Assembly (NCBI GenBank): GCA_965662355.1
Contig: CBFIHP010000010.1
Coordinates: forward strand, 62,001-126,000
Direction: 5' to 3'
Origin: GCA-2683825 sp965662355
GTDB lineage: Bacteria > Planctomycetota > UBA1135 > GCA-002686595
Length of the DNA stretch: 64,000 nt
The first letter of the stretch is position 1. Every line of letters starts with the position of its first letter. This document shows positions 8,375 to 17,004 of this stretch, one piece after another. The notes beneath the pieces are model-generated. The model was not told the DNA's origin. It did no database searches and worked only from the letters and a program-made list of their open reading frames with translations. The position numbers were made by a program, and so were the translations under genes.

Positions 8375-10129
8375 GTGAAGCTGCTCCTCGCTTTCATCGC
8401 CCGCTTCTTCGGGCACCGGCGCCGGCTCCTGGCTGGCATGGCGTGTGTCCCCGTCGTCGTGCTGTGCGACATCCAGCTGACCCTGCTGATCGGCGACGCA
8501 CTGACCGAGCTCCGTATCGAGGAACAGGACAATTCGGAGTTCCTGATGGGCGTTTTCGGGCTCATGCTCTTGATCGGTGCCGTGCAGGGAGTCTTCCGCT
8601 TCCTGCAACGCTGGTGGATCGTGGGTGTTTCGCGAATGGTCGAGGTCGAGCTGAAGCAAGAGCTCTTCGACAAGCTCAGCGGGTTACCTCTGTCCTTCCA
8701 CAACAAGAGCCGCTCGGGCGACATCGTCAGTCGCTTGACCGCAGATGTGGAGAATGTCCGCATGTTGCTCGGACCGGGCAGCATGTACGTACTCTCCGCG
8801 ATCTTCTTCGTCCCGGGCAGCCTGTTCGTGCTGGGGCGCATCTCCCCCATCCTGACCCTGTCGATGACCCTGCCCCTGGTCGGCGTGGCCTTGGTGATGT
8901 ACTTCCTGACGCCGAAGCTACACGTGCTCTCGACGTCGATGCAGGAGAGCCTCGCCGATATCAGCCACAACGCCCAGGAGAGCTTCGCAGGAGCTCGGGT
9001 TATCAAGGGCTACGGGCTCGAAGCGCATCGGAGTCGAAGCTTCGAATCCTCGTCGCGAGAGAATCGCGGCGCCCAGATTCGCTTTCAGAACATGCGCGCT
9101 GTGATGCACGCAGCCATCCACCTCGCGTACGACCTGGCCTTCCTCCCGATTCTCTTCGTCGGCGGAATGGCGATGATCGATCGTTCGATCGCCGTCGGCG
9201 ACCTCTTCAAGTTCATCGACCTGGGCTTCAAGGTTTTCTGGCCGGTCATCGCCCTGGGTTGGATCGCGGGTTTGTACCCGCGTGCCCTCGCGAGCGCCCA
9301 ACGCATTCAATCGCTGCTCTCCGAGAATGAGGACATCCGGGACCCCGCGAATCCCGTGGCGCTCGAGCCGGAAACGATCCAGGGCGAGCTTTCCCTGGCC
9401 AACGTCTCGTACACCTACGAGGACGCGCCCCGCCCCGCGCTCAGCGGCATCGACGTTCACGTTCCTCCGAAGAGCATTCTGGGGGTCGTCGGCCCTACCG
9501 GCTCGGGCAAGACGACGCTCTTGAACCTCCTTGGCCGACTGTTCGAACCCCAGGGTGAGATTCGCCTGGACGGTGTGCCGACCAGACACCTCTCGTTATC
9601 GACGCTGCGAGGTGCTCTAGCGTACGTGCCACAGGACAGCTTTCTGTTCTCAGATACCTATCGTGCCAACCTCGAGTTCGGTGTCGATGAAGAGCTCAGC
9701 GAGGAGCGATTGGCCCAGCTGATCGACGACGCGGGGATGACCGACGAGGTGGCCGAGTTCCAAGGCGGCCTGGACCAGATGATCGGGGAGCGCGGTGTGA
9801 CGCTTTCCGGAGGCCAGCGCCAACGCACTTGCATCGCCCGAGCCCTGGCCCGGGATCCAGGGGTCCTGATCCTCGACGATGCCCTTTCCGCGGTCGATAC
9901 GGAGACCGAGGCACGACTCCTGCACAGCCTGCGCCGCGCCGGCGAAGGGCGCACGGTCGTCATCGCCGCGCATCGCCTGGCCACGGTGAAGAATGCCGAT
10001 CTCATCATCGCCCTCGACAACGGCAAGCTGGACGCCCAGGGATCGCACGAAGAGCTTCTCGAGCGCTCCCCCTGGTATCGCCAGACCTGGGATCGCCAGC
10101 GCATGCAGGAAGAGCTGCACGAGCTATGA
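8375..10129 (+). CDS. ABC exporter half-transporter, MdlA-like (degenerate catalytic site)
   Basis: 584 residues from a GTG start: six-helix exporter membrane domain (about 1-320), then a nucleotide-binding domain. Walker A GPTGSGKTT is near residue 375, the signature LSGGQRQR near 477 is canonical, and Walker B ends LILDDALSAVD near 498, with Asp in place of the catalytic Glu. This DDALSAVD variant is the one seen in MdlA-type subunits of heterodimeric exporters. Its stop overlaps the next half-transporter's start by 4 bp (ATGA at 10126-10129), so the two are made together and presumably form one heterodimer. No Shine-Dalgarno sequence is evident at the GTG. Substrate unknown; lipids, drugs or peptides are possible. 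Confidence 0.9.
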   Translation: MKLLLAFIARFFGHRRRLLAGMACVPVVVLCDIQLTLLIGDALTELRIEEQDNSEFLMGVFGLMLLIGAVQGVFRFLQRWWIVGVSRMVEVELKQELFDKLSGLPLSFHNKSRSGDIVSRLTADVENVRMLLGPGSMYVLSAIFFVPGSLFVLGRISPILTLSMTLPLVGVALVMYFLTPKLHVLSTSMQESLADISHNAQESFAGARVIKGYGLEAHRSRSFESSSRENRGAQIRFQNMRAVMHAAIHLAYDLAFLPILFVGGMAMIDRSIAVGDLFKFIDLGFKVFWPVIALGWIAGLYPRALASAQRIQSLLSENEDIRDPANPVALEPETIQGELSLANVSYTYEDAPRPALSGIDVHVPPKSILGVVGPTGSGKTTLLNLLGRLFEPQGEIRLDGVPTRHLSLSTLRGALAYVPQDSFLFSDTYRANLEFGVDEELSEERLAQLIDDAGMTDEVAEFQGGLDQMIGERGVTLSGGQRQRTCIARALARDPGVLILDDALSAVDTETEARLLHSLRRAGEGRTVVIAAHRLATVKNADLIIALDNGKLDAQGSHEELLERSPWYRQTWDRQRMQEELHEL

Positions 10130-12048
10130 GCCAGAGCTCCACCCAGAGGGCCGACACCGCGCCGTCCAAGCAAGAAAAGTCGGGCGCGCAACCCGGCCAC
10201 GAGGACGAGCACGTCGTCGCCACCAAGGCCTGGGACTGGGCCGTGCTACGCAGACTCATGACCTACGCGCGGCCACATCGTTCCAAGTTCGTGGTGAGCT
10301 TCGCGGTGTTGCTGCTGCTCTTTGGCGTGCAGCTCGCTGGACCGTGGATGCTACGCAACGCGATCGACGGCCCGGTCGCGGCGGCCGAAGAAGCCAGAGA
10401 GGCGCTCGTCCAGAGCTCCGCGGAAGCAACGCTAGACGCTGAGCCGTACCTGATCCAGCTCGCTTGGTGGGCCGCCGCCTACCTCGGGATCATCCTCGTG
10501 GGTGCGGTACTCCGCTACTTCGAGGTGGCCCAGCTGGCCCGCACGGGGCAGCACGTCATCCACGATCTGCGCTCACAGCTCTTCGCCCACATCGAGAAGC
10601 TCGAGTTGGCGTTCTTCGACAGGAATCCGACGGGATCACTGGTCACGCGCGTGACTGGGGACATCGAAAACCTGAACGAGCTGTTCACCTCGGGCCTGGT
10701 GGTTCTTCTGTTCGACCTGATCAAGGTCGCCGTGGTGCTAGTGTTGCTCTACTGGGTCAGCCCGACGTTGGCCCTGCTCGTGACGATCTTGACGCCGCTT
10801 CTCATCGGCACCAGCATCGTCTTCCGCGGCGGTGCGCGGCGCGCCCACCGTCGCGTGCGGGCGCGACTCTCCACCTTGAATGGATACCTGCAGGAGGTAC
10901 TTTCGGGCATGCGGGTCGTGCAGGTGTTCCGCCGCGAAGCGCAGGTCTCGAACAAGTTCGGCGCGCACCTGCACGACTACCTGCAGGCGAACTTCAAGAC
11001 CATCTTCCTGTTCGCGCTCTTCTACCCGATCATCAGCTGGTTCACGGTCGTGATCCAGGCCTCGATTCTGTGGCGCGCTGGAACACCCCTGTACGCTGAA
11101 GAGCTGTCTTTCGGCAAGTTCATCCTGTTCTGGTTCTGGCTGCAGCTCTTCATCGCACCCATTCGCGAGCTGGGCGAGCGCTACAACGTACTGCAGTCGG
11201 CTTTCGCCTCGGCGGAGCGCATCTTCGACATCCTGGACACGAAGCCCACCGTGTCGACTCCTGCGCAACCGCGTGCGTTGCCCGAGCCCTATCGGGCCCA
11301 CATCCGGTTCGAGAACATCACCTTCCGGTATGGAAATGGCGATCCGGTAGTGAAGAAGATCGACTTCGAGATTCCCGCCGGCAAGACGGTGGCCCTCGTG
11401 GGTGCGACCGGGGCGGGCAAGTCGACGCTCGTCAGTCTGCTCCTGCGCTACTACGACCCGTCCGAGGGACGTGTAACAGTGGACGGGGTCGACCTGCGCG
11501 AACTGAATCTCGAGGGCTACCGTCAGTGTCTCGGGCTGGTTCTACAGGAGGATTTCCTGTTCACCGGGTCCGTGCGGGACAACCTCGTTCTCGGCCGCGA
11601 CGGCGTGAGCGATGCGTCCCTGGCTCTGGCGTTGCAAACCTCGGCGGCGGACGAGCTCATCGGCAGGCTCGAAAACGGCCTCGATACCGAGGTCGCTGAA
11701 CGGGGCGCGACCCTCTCCACGGGCGAGCGCGAGTTGATCGCCATCGCCCGCGCACTGGCCGGCAACCCGCGCTTGGTTATCCTGGACGAGGCAACCGCCA
11801 GCGTCGACTCGGCCACCGAGGCGAAAATCGAGGCCGCGACGCACCGGCTCTTGCAGGAGCGTAGTGCGCTCGTCGTGGCCCACCGGCTCTCGACGGTCCG
11901 CCGCGCCGACAAGATCCTCGTCATGCACAAAGGTGAAATACGCGAATCCGGAACGCACAAAGAGCTCTTGAAGCAGGGTGGAATCTACGCGCGCCTGTAC
12001 GCCATGCAGTTTCGTGATCACGACGAGGAAGGCAGCAGAGCCGGATGA
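10126..12048 (+). CDS. ABC exporter half-transporter, MdlB-like (consensus catalytic Glu, odd signature)
   Basis: 640 residues, starting at the ATG overlapping the previous stop; the frame is open upstream but lies inside the first transporter. After a charged 40-residue head comes the exporter membrane domain, then the ATPase with Walker A GATGAGKST (about 426), a non-canonical signature LSTGERELIAIARAL (about 529) and Walker B LVILDEATASVD with the catalytic Glu (about 550). With its partner this gives one composite site with both Glu and LSGGQ and one with Asp and LSTGE, the classic asymmetric heterodimer. A periplasmic loop insertion of about 30 residues lies between helices 1 and 2. Its stop overlaps the parvulin gene by 4 bp. 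Confidence 0.9.
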   Translation: MSQSSTQRADTAPSKQEKSGAQPGHEDEHVVATKAWDWAVLRRLMTYARPHRSKFVVSFAVLLLLFGVQLAGPWMLRNAIDGPVAAAEEAREALVQSSAEATLDAEPYLIQLAWWAAAYLGIILVGAVLRYFEVAQLARTGQHVIHDLRSQLFAHIEKLELAFFDRNPTGSLVTRVTGDIENLNELFTSGLVVLLFDLIKVAVVLVLLYWVSPTLALLVTILTPLLIGTSIVFRGGARRAHRRVRARLSTLNGYLQEVLSGMRVVQVFRREAQVSNKFGAHLHDYLQANFKTIFLFALFYPIISWFTVVIQASILWRAGTPLYAEELSFGKFILFWFWLQLFIAPIRELGERYNVLQSAFASAERIFDILDTKPTVSTPAQPRALPEPYRAHIRFENITFRYGNGDPVVKKIDFEIPAGKTVALVGATGAGKSTLVSLLLRYYDPSEGRVTVDGVDLRELNLEGYRQCLGLVLQEDFLFTGSVRDNLVLGRDGVSDASLALALQTSAADELIGRLENGLDTEVAERGATLSTGERELIAIARALAGNPRLVILDEATASVDSATEAKIEAATHRLLQERSALVVAHRLSTVRRADKILVMHKGEIRESGTHKELLKQGGIYARLYAMQFRDHDEEGSRAG

Positions 12049-13499
12049 GCTTGTCCACATATGCCGTCCTGATCGGGACATGGCTCGTTCTCAGCCTCTC
12101 TCCCCGGCCCACCTTGGCAACGCTGCAGGCCAGGTCCACGACCCCGGGTAGCCAGCTCGAAGGCCCCGTCGTCCTTCGTATCGATGGCCATGAGATCCGA
12201 CGGCGCACCTTCGAGAACTGGCTGCTGCGCACGTATGGAGAACGACGGGCGCGGGCATTCGCCGAACTGATCATCCTGCGTGAACTGCACGGAACCCGCT
12301 CGCTGGACACGTATCGCGCTGCTGTCCTCGAGGAGTTCAAGATACGTATCGATGGTGCCTTCGGCGGGGATCGCTCGAAGTTCGTTGCGGAACTCGCACG
12401 CTTCGGGCGCAGCTATGAAGGGCGCCTCGCGGAACGCACCCTGGATCTCGAGTACGAAGAGCTCACTGGCAAGCTCACTTCGGTTCGTGACTTTCGTGTC
12501 GCCCTCGAGGTCGAAGTTCAGCCTCCGCTCTTGCCCGAAGGGATCGAAACGCCACTCACCGACGACATCGATCTCGTTCACGTTCGCTGGACGGAAGCGG
12601 ATCGCAAGGAGAGCAGCCGTAAGGCGCTCGAACACAGCATACGCAGAAGCGAATACGCAGCATGGATGCGACGACTCCAAGGTGAGAAGGTCGTGTCGCG
12701 TTTCGTGGAAGCCTTCATGGTGAGCAAGGCCGCGCGCGAGAGGAAGGTCTCCGTGAGCGAGGCCGAACTGCGCGCGCGAACCGAACTCGATATCGCAACG
12801 ACGATCCGAGAGGAACACCTCGGGGATCGTGATGCCTGGCTGAAAGATCTCGCCAGATCGGGTCGGACCGAGACGGAATACCGGAACGAATACATCCTGC
12901 GAATGCGGGTCGACCTCTTGCTCGACAAGTTGATTCGGACCGAACGCGCGGTGGCTCCCGCAGAGATCGAGAGCGCCTGGGTAGAGGAGTACGGGCCGGG
13001 TGGGATCCTGCACGAGTTGCGCTGGTTGCGCATTGATTCCGAGCTGCCGGCCATCACCGACGAGCGCACTCCCGAGGAAACCCAGCGACTGCTTCGAGAA
13101 GCGCTGCTCGAGGCGCAAGAGAAAGCCTCGGCGCTGAGGCAACGCATCGAGGATGGCGAGGACTTCGCGACCCTGGCCGAAAAGCACTCCGACGATCCGG
13201 TCACCCGCTCGAACGGAGGCCGACCAGCCCCGAGTTTTCGCATTCGCCACCTAGCCGAGGTCTTTCAGACTGCGGTGCGGGCTCTCAAGCCGGGCGAGGT
13301 GAGCAAACCCATGAGTCATGCCGGCAGGGTGTACGTCTTCGAAAAGCTCGCGGTGCAGATCACGCCGCTCGCCAAGGTCGCCGATCAGCTGCGAGACCGG
13401 CTCATGGCGCGCCGGCCCAACGAAGTGCAGATTTCGCGCAAGAAGAACGAGCTCTCGCGCGACGCCGAGGTCGACATACTCCCCGAGCTATTTCGCTGA
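12045..13499 (+). CDS. Exported parvulin-type peptidyl-prolyl isomerase (SurA/PpiC-like)
   Basis: 484 residues with an N-terminal signal or anchor segment (TYAVLIGTWLVLSLSP). A long charged helical region (about 60-330), partly repeated and SurA-like in feel, precedes a single PpiC/rotamase domain near residues 330-440: LREALLEAQEKASALRQRI, EDFATLAEKHSDDP and then LKPGEVSKPMSHAGRVYVF. Such proteins fold or escort envelope proteins in the periplasm. The ATG overlaps the stop of the MdlB-like transporter (ATGA), so exporter and foldase are co-translated, which suggests the foldase may act on something related to the exporter. There is no stop/terminator-like hairpin directly after it; an antisense remnant follows. 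Confidence 0.85.
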   Translation: MSLSTYAVLIGTWLVLSLSPRPTLATLQARSTTPGSQLEGPVVLRIDGHEIRRRTFENWLLRTYGERRARAFAELIILRELHGTRSLDTYRAAVLEEFKIRIDGAFGGDRSKFVAELARFGRSYEGRLAERTLDLEYEELTGKLTSVRDFRVALEVEVQPPLLPEGIETPLTDDIDLVHVRWTEADRKESSRKALEHSIRRSEYAAWMRRLQGEKVVSRFVEAFMVSKAARERKVSVSEAELRARTELDIATTIREEHLGDRDAWLKDLARSGRTETEYRNEYILRMRVDLLLDKLIRTERAVAPAEIESAWVEEYGPGGILHELRWLRIDSELPAITDERTPEETQRLLREALLEAQEKASALRQRIEDGEDFATLAEKHSDDPVTRSNGGRPAPSFRIRHLAEVFQTAVRALKPGEVSKPMSHAGRVYVFEKLAVQITPLAKVADQLRDRLMARRPNEVQISRKKNELSRDAEVDILPELFR

Positions 13500-13505
13500 A
13501 GCGGG

Positions 13506-13804
13506 CTAGCTGCCCAGCTCCAATGCGGCGCTCTGGTCGTCGTTCCCCTCGTCCAGATCCAGGGCGAGGTTCCAGAGCGCGATGGAACGCTCGACACCGC
13601 CGTCGAAGAACAGCCCCCGAGCCGCGGTACGGATCGCGTTTCTTAGAAAAACGGCACTTCAGCAGACGATGCGGCGAACGACAGCAGGACCGCAACGGTC
13701 CCGAGGGGATCAATGAGGTGTCCTTCGACGCCCCCTGGGCTGGCTTGAGGCCCGGAACCCTCAGGCCCAGGAGCGAGAAGGCCGATATAGCCCGCGATGG
13801 TCAA
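13506..13804 (-). pseudogene. Frameshifted remnant of a small protein, antisense between parvulin and sulfatase
   Basis: Two minus-strand frames look like pieces of one protein. From a TTG at 13804 (GGGAGGG six bases upstream) the frame reads TIAGYIGLLAPGPEG ... LIDPLGTVAVLLSFAASSAE and stops after VPFF at 13643. In the next frame the sequence continues FLRNAIRTAARGLFFDGG ... SIALWNLALDLDEGNDDQSA and stops at 13506. One extra T in the T5 run at about 13647-13651 would fuse them into about 99 residues. The second part has strongly coding-like composition yet no start codon. I cannot name a family. It could be a decayed gene, a sequencing error, or chance. Confidence 0.35.
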
Positions 13805-15590
13805 TCCGAGCCCTCCCTTCCTTCGTTGTGCCCTGTCCGGAATCACGGTTTTCGGCTTCTCAGCGCTCGTTCTTGGCGCCTACAACGCAGCCGAGCTCGC
13901 CAGCTTCCACGGCTGGGATCGCCTGGGCCTCGATTGGCTCGAGCTCGAGCTCTGGAGCCAGCAAAGACCGCTCGTGCCCGCGGGGATCGTGGGCGCGCTC
14001 TTCTCTGCATTGATGGTCTTCTGTGAAACGCGCAAGATCCAGGGAGGCCTGACCGGGGCCATGCGCCGGGTGAACAGCCTCCTCGGCTTCCCCCTGGTCG
14101 CCCTGGCCGCCGCGCTGCTGTTCCTTTCCATACCGGGATCCGTCGCCGACATGCGCCAGCCCGCGGCGCCCGCGCAGGCACCCAATGTGCTCTTCGTGTT
14201 GCTCGACACCTGGCGCGCCGACCACGTGGGCTTTCTCGGTTACGAGCGCGATGTCTCTCCCAATCTCGATCGCCTGGTCGAGGACGGCGTCGTGTTCGAG
14301 AGGGCCATGTCGTCTTCCGGTTGGACGAAGCCGGCTGTGGCATCGCTCTTCACGGGCTTGATCCCCTCGCGTCATAACGCGGTCAGTCAACCGCTCCCCC
14401 ACACCGCTGTACGCGGCGCGTTCCTGCAGCCCCCGGTAACGACCTTTGTCGAGATCTTCCGCGCCCGCGGTTGGGACACGGCCATGTGGTCGAACAACCC
14501 GAACATCACTCCGCCACGCGGTTTCGATCAGGGCGCGGGTTACTTTCGTGACTACTACCACGATTCCAGGAAGACGCAGGAATTCGACCCCGGCCGGGCC
14601 GAGCGGATGATCCCGGATGTCGAGTCCTGGCTCGAACAACGCGCGGACATCGAGCGGCCCTTCTGTGCCTACCTGCACATCATGGACCCCCACTACCCCT
14701 ACGTCGCTCCCGCACCCTACGCGGGTACGTTCGACAAGTCTGGGCTCGACTTTCAGTTGCTGGGTCCCGTGTGTCGCGAGCTGATGGCAGGCAAACGCCA
14801 GCTCGCGGACTTCACGCCAGAGATGCAAAAGCGCATCCTCGACATCTACGATGAGGAGCTCCTGTACGTCGACCACTATGTGGGGGAATTCCTGCAACGC
14901 GTCATGACGGAGCACCCCAACACGATCGTCATTCTGTCGGGTGATCACGGTGAGGAGTTCCTCGAGCACGGCAACTACGGACACGGCCACGCCATCTGGA
15001 ACGAGCTGGCCCACGTCCCGCTCGTCTTCTGGGCTCCGGGCCTCGAAGCGGGACGGGTTCCAGAACAGGTCCGCTTGATGGACGTCTTCCCGACGCTGCT
15101 CGAGCTAGCTGGATTGGAGAGCTCGACCCCGCCTGGCATTCAAGGCGAGACCCTGAGTACGTTCTTCGACGGAACGGAGACCAAGGACCGCGTGGCCCCA
15201 ATCGAAACGGGCGGGGACCAGAAGCCGGCCTGGCAATGGCGGGCGATCTCCGAGGGGCGCTACAAGTACCTGCGTCGGGAGCCCAACCTCCCGAACATGA
15301 AGAAGCCGGTCCCAGCGCTGTCTCCCGATGAAAACGCCGACGACTTCCCCCTCGAGTACCTGTTCGACCTGGAGAACGATCCCGGCGAGCAGATTAACCT
15401 GATCGACGAGCATCCGGACATCGCCGCGAGACTGTTCGCGGAGATGAAGAAGCGCAACTGGTACGTGCCCCCCACCGAGCTCCTGAAGCTGTCGGCCCGC
15501 AAGTCCAACCTGTCCACGGGCGATGCGGGGCACCTCGACGCTCTCGGCTACGGCGGCGGCGATGACGAAGTGGACGCAGACAACCCGTAG
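13797..15590 (+). CDS. Membrane-anchored sulfatase-superfamily hydrolase with threonine at the nucleophile position
   Basis: 597 residues. Three hydrophobic segments lie in the first 120 residues (ALSGITVFGFSALVLGAYNA, GIVGALFSALMVF, LVALAAALLFLS), followed by an alkaline-phosphatase-superfamily domain on the periplasmic side. NVLFVLLDTWRADHVG near residue 128 carries the metal-binding Asp; SGWTKPAVASLFTG near 172 aligns with the C/S-x-P-x-R formylglycine segment but has Thr, so a sulfatase-type formylglycine cannot form there. VILSGDHGEEFLEHGNYGHG near 378 supplies the second metal site. Thr-nucleophile relatives include lipid-phosphoglycerol and phosphoethanolamine transferases and other phosphotransferases, so an envelope or polysaccharide substrate is plausible. 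It starts near the antisense remnant and precedes two lipoprotein genes. Confidence 0.82.
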   Translation: MVNPSPPFLRCALSGITVFGFSALVLGAYNAAELASFHGWDRLGLDWLELELWSQQRPLVPAGIVGALFSALMVFCETRKIQGGLTGAMRRVNSLLGFPLVALAAALLFLSIPGSVADMRQPAAPAQAPNVLFVLLDTWRADHVGFLGYERDVSPNLDRLVEDGVVFERAMSSSGWTKPAVASLFTGLIPSRHNAVSQPLPHTAVRGAFLQPPVTTFVEIFRARGWDTAMWSNNPNITPPRGFDQGAGYFRDYYHDSRKTQEFDPGRAERMIPDVESWLEQRADIERPFCAYLHIMDPHYPYVAPAPYAGTFDKSGLDFQLLGPVCRELMAGKRQLADFTPEMQKRILDIYDEELLYVDHYVGEFLQRVMTEHPNTIVILSGDHGEEFLEHGNYGHGHAIWNELAHVPLVFWAPGLEAGRVPEQVRLMDVFPTLLELAGLESSTPPGIQGETLSTFFDGTETKDRVAPIETGGDQKPAWQWRAISEGRYKYLRREPNLPNMKKPVPALSPDENADDFPLEYLFDLENDPGEQINLIDEHPDIAARLFAEMKKRNWYVPPTELLKLSARKSNLSTGDAGHLDALGYGGGDDEVDADNP

Positions 15591-15622
15591 GAGCAAGGTG
15601 CGGCTTCGGGTCCAATAGGCCC

Positions 15623-16039
15623 ATGGAACTCTCCGCGCCCCTCCTTCGGATCCTCTTCTGTTCGTTGCTCGCCGTGACGTCGAGCTGCGCTCTCGCTCGC
15701 ACAACGATCAACGACCCCCTCGATCCAGCCCAGGTGCTGAAGCTCGATCCGGGCAAGACGACGGCAAAGCAGGCCGTCGAGCTCCTCGGAGCCCCCGTCG
15801 ATGTCGTCCAGCTGGGTCGGCGCAGCGCCTATCGCTACGACCACCGAGCCACCAAGCGGGCGGGACTCGTGATGGTCGTCGTGAACCTCTTCAACGAGGA
15901 CACGCGTTCGGATCGCGCCTGGCTCTTCTTCGACGAGGACGATGTTCTGAGCCACGTAGGCGCCACCTTCCAGGCCGGGGATACGCACTACGTGCTTCCC
16001 TGGTCGAACGTGCACGAAAAGCCTGAAGAGGGCAAGTAG
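15623..16039 (+). CDS. Small exported protein, BamE/SmpA-like
   Basis: 138 residues. The signal-like N-terminus ILFCSLLAVTSSCALA has a weak lipobox (TSSC). The remainder, especially LDPGKTTAKQAVELLGAPVD followed by RSAYRYDH and AWLFFDEDDVLSHVG, follows the SmpA/OmlA fold pattern: 'G-x-T-x-x-x-V-x-x-LG-x-P', a strand with Tyr, then 'F-x-x-x-x-V'. BamE-type proteins are outer-membrane lipoproteins. Two bases separate it from a second lipoprotein of similar layout, suggesting an old duplication or paired function. Expressed and exported status is likely; the BamE link is a pattern match only. Confidence 0.65.
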   Translation: MELSAPLLRILFCSLLAVTSSCALARTTINDPLDPAQVLKLDPGKTTAKQAVELLGAPVDVVQLGRRSAYRYDHRATKRAGLVMVVVNLFNEDTRSDRAWLFFDEDDVLSHVGATFQAGDTHYVLPWSNVHEKPEEGK

Positions 16040-16041
16040 TC

Positions 16042-16485
16042 GTGCGTTGTTTCAGGGCGAGGTGGGCCTACCTGACACTTGTCGCATTTCTCCTGGAGGG
16101 CTGTGTGCAGTTCAACTGGAGCCGGGTCTCCCGCAACACGCCCATCGGCGTGAAGGTACTGGCCCAGCTCGAGCCCGGTACGAGTGAACTCACAGAGTGC
16201 CTGCAACGGATGGGTGCCCCCTTGCTGGTCCTCGAGACCGACGACGGCCAGGGGGCGATTCTCTTGTACGTATGGCACACAGAGAACAACCGCGGCTTTC
16301 GGGTCAGCCTCCCGGTAAGCGAGTACGCATCGGCTGACTTCGACTACGACCTTTTGCACACAAAGGCGAAAGGCGCCATGCTCTTCTTTGATGGGGATTG
16401 GCTGCTACGCTCGGTACGTGAGGGGCAGTTGCTCGACCTCACGAATGATCTCCAGCGAAGACGGCCGGCGTTGATGGAAGGGTAG
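16042..16485 (+). CDS. Small lipoprotein, paired with the preceding BamE-like gene
   Basis: 147 residues from a GTG two bases after the preceding stop. LTLVAFLLEGC is a good signal peptide with lipobox LEGC, so a lipid-modified cysteine near residue 21 is expected. The body repeats the layout of the upstream gene: LEPGTSELTECLQRMGAPLL, a strand with LLYVWHTE, then GAMLFFDGDWLLRSV. The gene is convergent with a small membrane-protein gene that ends 6 bp away. Function unknown, perhaps outer-membrane assembly or scaffolding if the SmpA-like reading is right. Confidence 0.68.
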   Translation: MRCFRARWAYLTLVAFLLEGCVQFNWSRVSRNTPIGVKVLAQLEPGTSELTECLQRMGAPLLVLETDDGQGAILLYVWHTENNRGFRVSLPVSEYASADFDYDLLHTKAKGAMLFFDGDWLLRSVREGQLLDLTNDLQRRRPALMEG

Positions 16486-16491
16486 GGCTGC

Positions 16492-16893
16492 CTACGCCAT
16501 CACCATCTTGCGCACATACATCACGAACATCACCAAGGTGATCCCCAACACCAGGGCAGCCACCCGCCGCAGCCTTGACTCCGACCACAAAACGATCTGC
16601 CGCCGCCGGAAGAAAGTCACCAGTGCCGCCGGAACCGCGGCAACAAACCACAAAACGACTATCGCGTTGACGGATCCGCCCAGCTCCACGACGTTCGGAA
16701 TCCGCTCCAATTGCGTGAGCGCGAGCGCCAAGAACAATCCGTGACCGGCTGCGAACGACAGGGCTCCGAATAGAACGGCCCATGCAGAAACTTTGGGCGA
16801 ATCCAGCGCCGACACAATGTGGCCCTCCGTCTCGAGGAGGTGCAGCTGGGAGGGGCTTGCGGGCTCGGCTTGGCGTGCGAGGGGCTCAGTCAT
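16492..16893 (-). CDS. Small three-helix membrane protein
   Basis: 133 residues from the ATG at 16893 (MTEPLARQ); an in-frame GTG at 16950 is an alternative but adds an atypical head. A polar cytoplasmic N-terminus is followed by three hydrophobic segments: WAVLFGALSFAAGHGLFLAL, AIVVLWFVAAVPAALVTFF and VAALVLGITLVMFVMYV, ending MVMA. Basic residues (FFRRRQ) separate segments 2 and 3. I do not recognise the family. It is convergent with the lipoprotein pair and divergent from the redoxin fusion gene. Confidence 0.65.
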   Translation of the reverse strand: MTEPLARQAEPASPSQLHLLETEGHIVSALDSPKVSAWAVLFGALSFAAGHGLFLALALTQLERIPNVVELGGSVNAIVVLWFVAAVPAALVTFFRRRQIVLWSESRLRRVAALVLGITLVMFVMYVRKMVMA

Positions 16894-17004
16894 GGTGTTT
16901 CGTACATCGGCAAACGGTAAGGGAAACACGGAACCCAGGATCGTTTTCACGCACGGCTATTCGGTAGTCGATGTAGGGAGGAACCATCTCTCACGATTCC
17001 TCCG

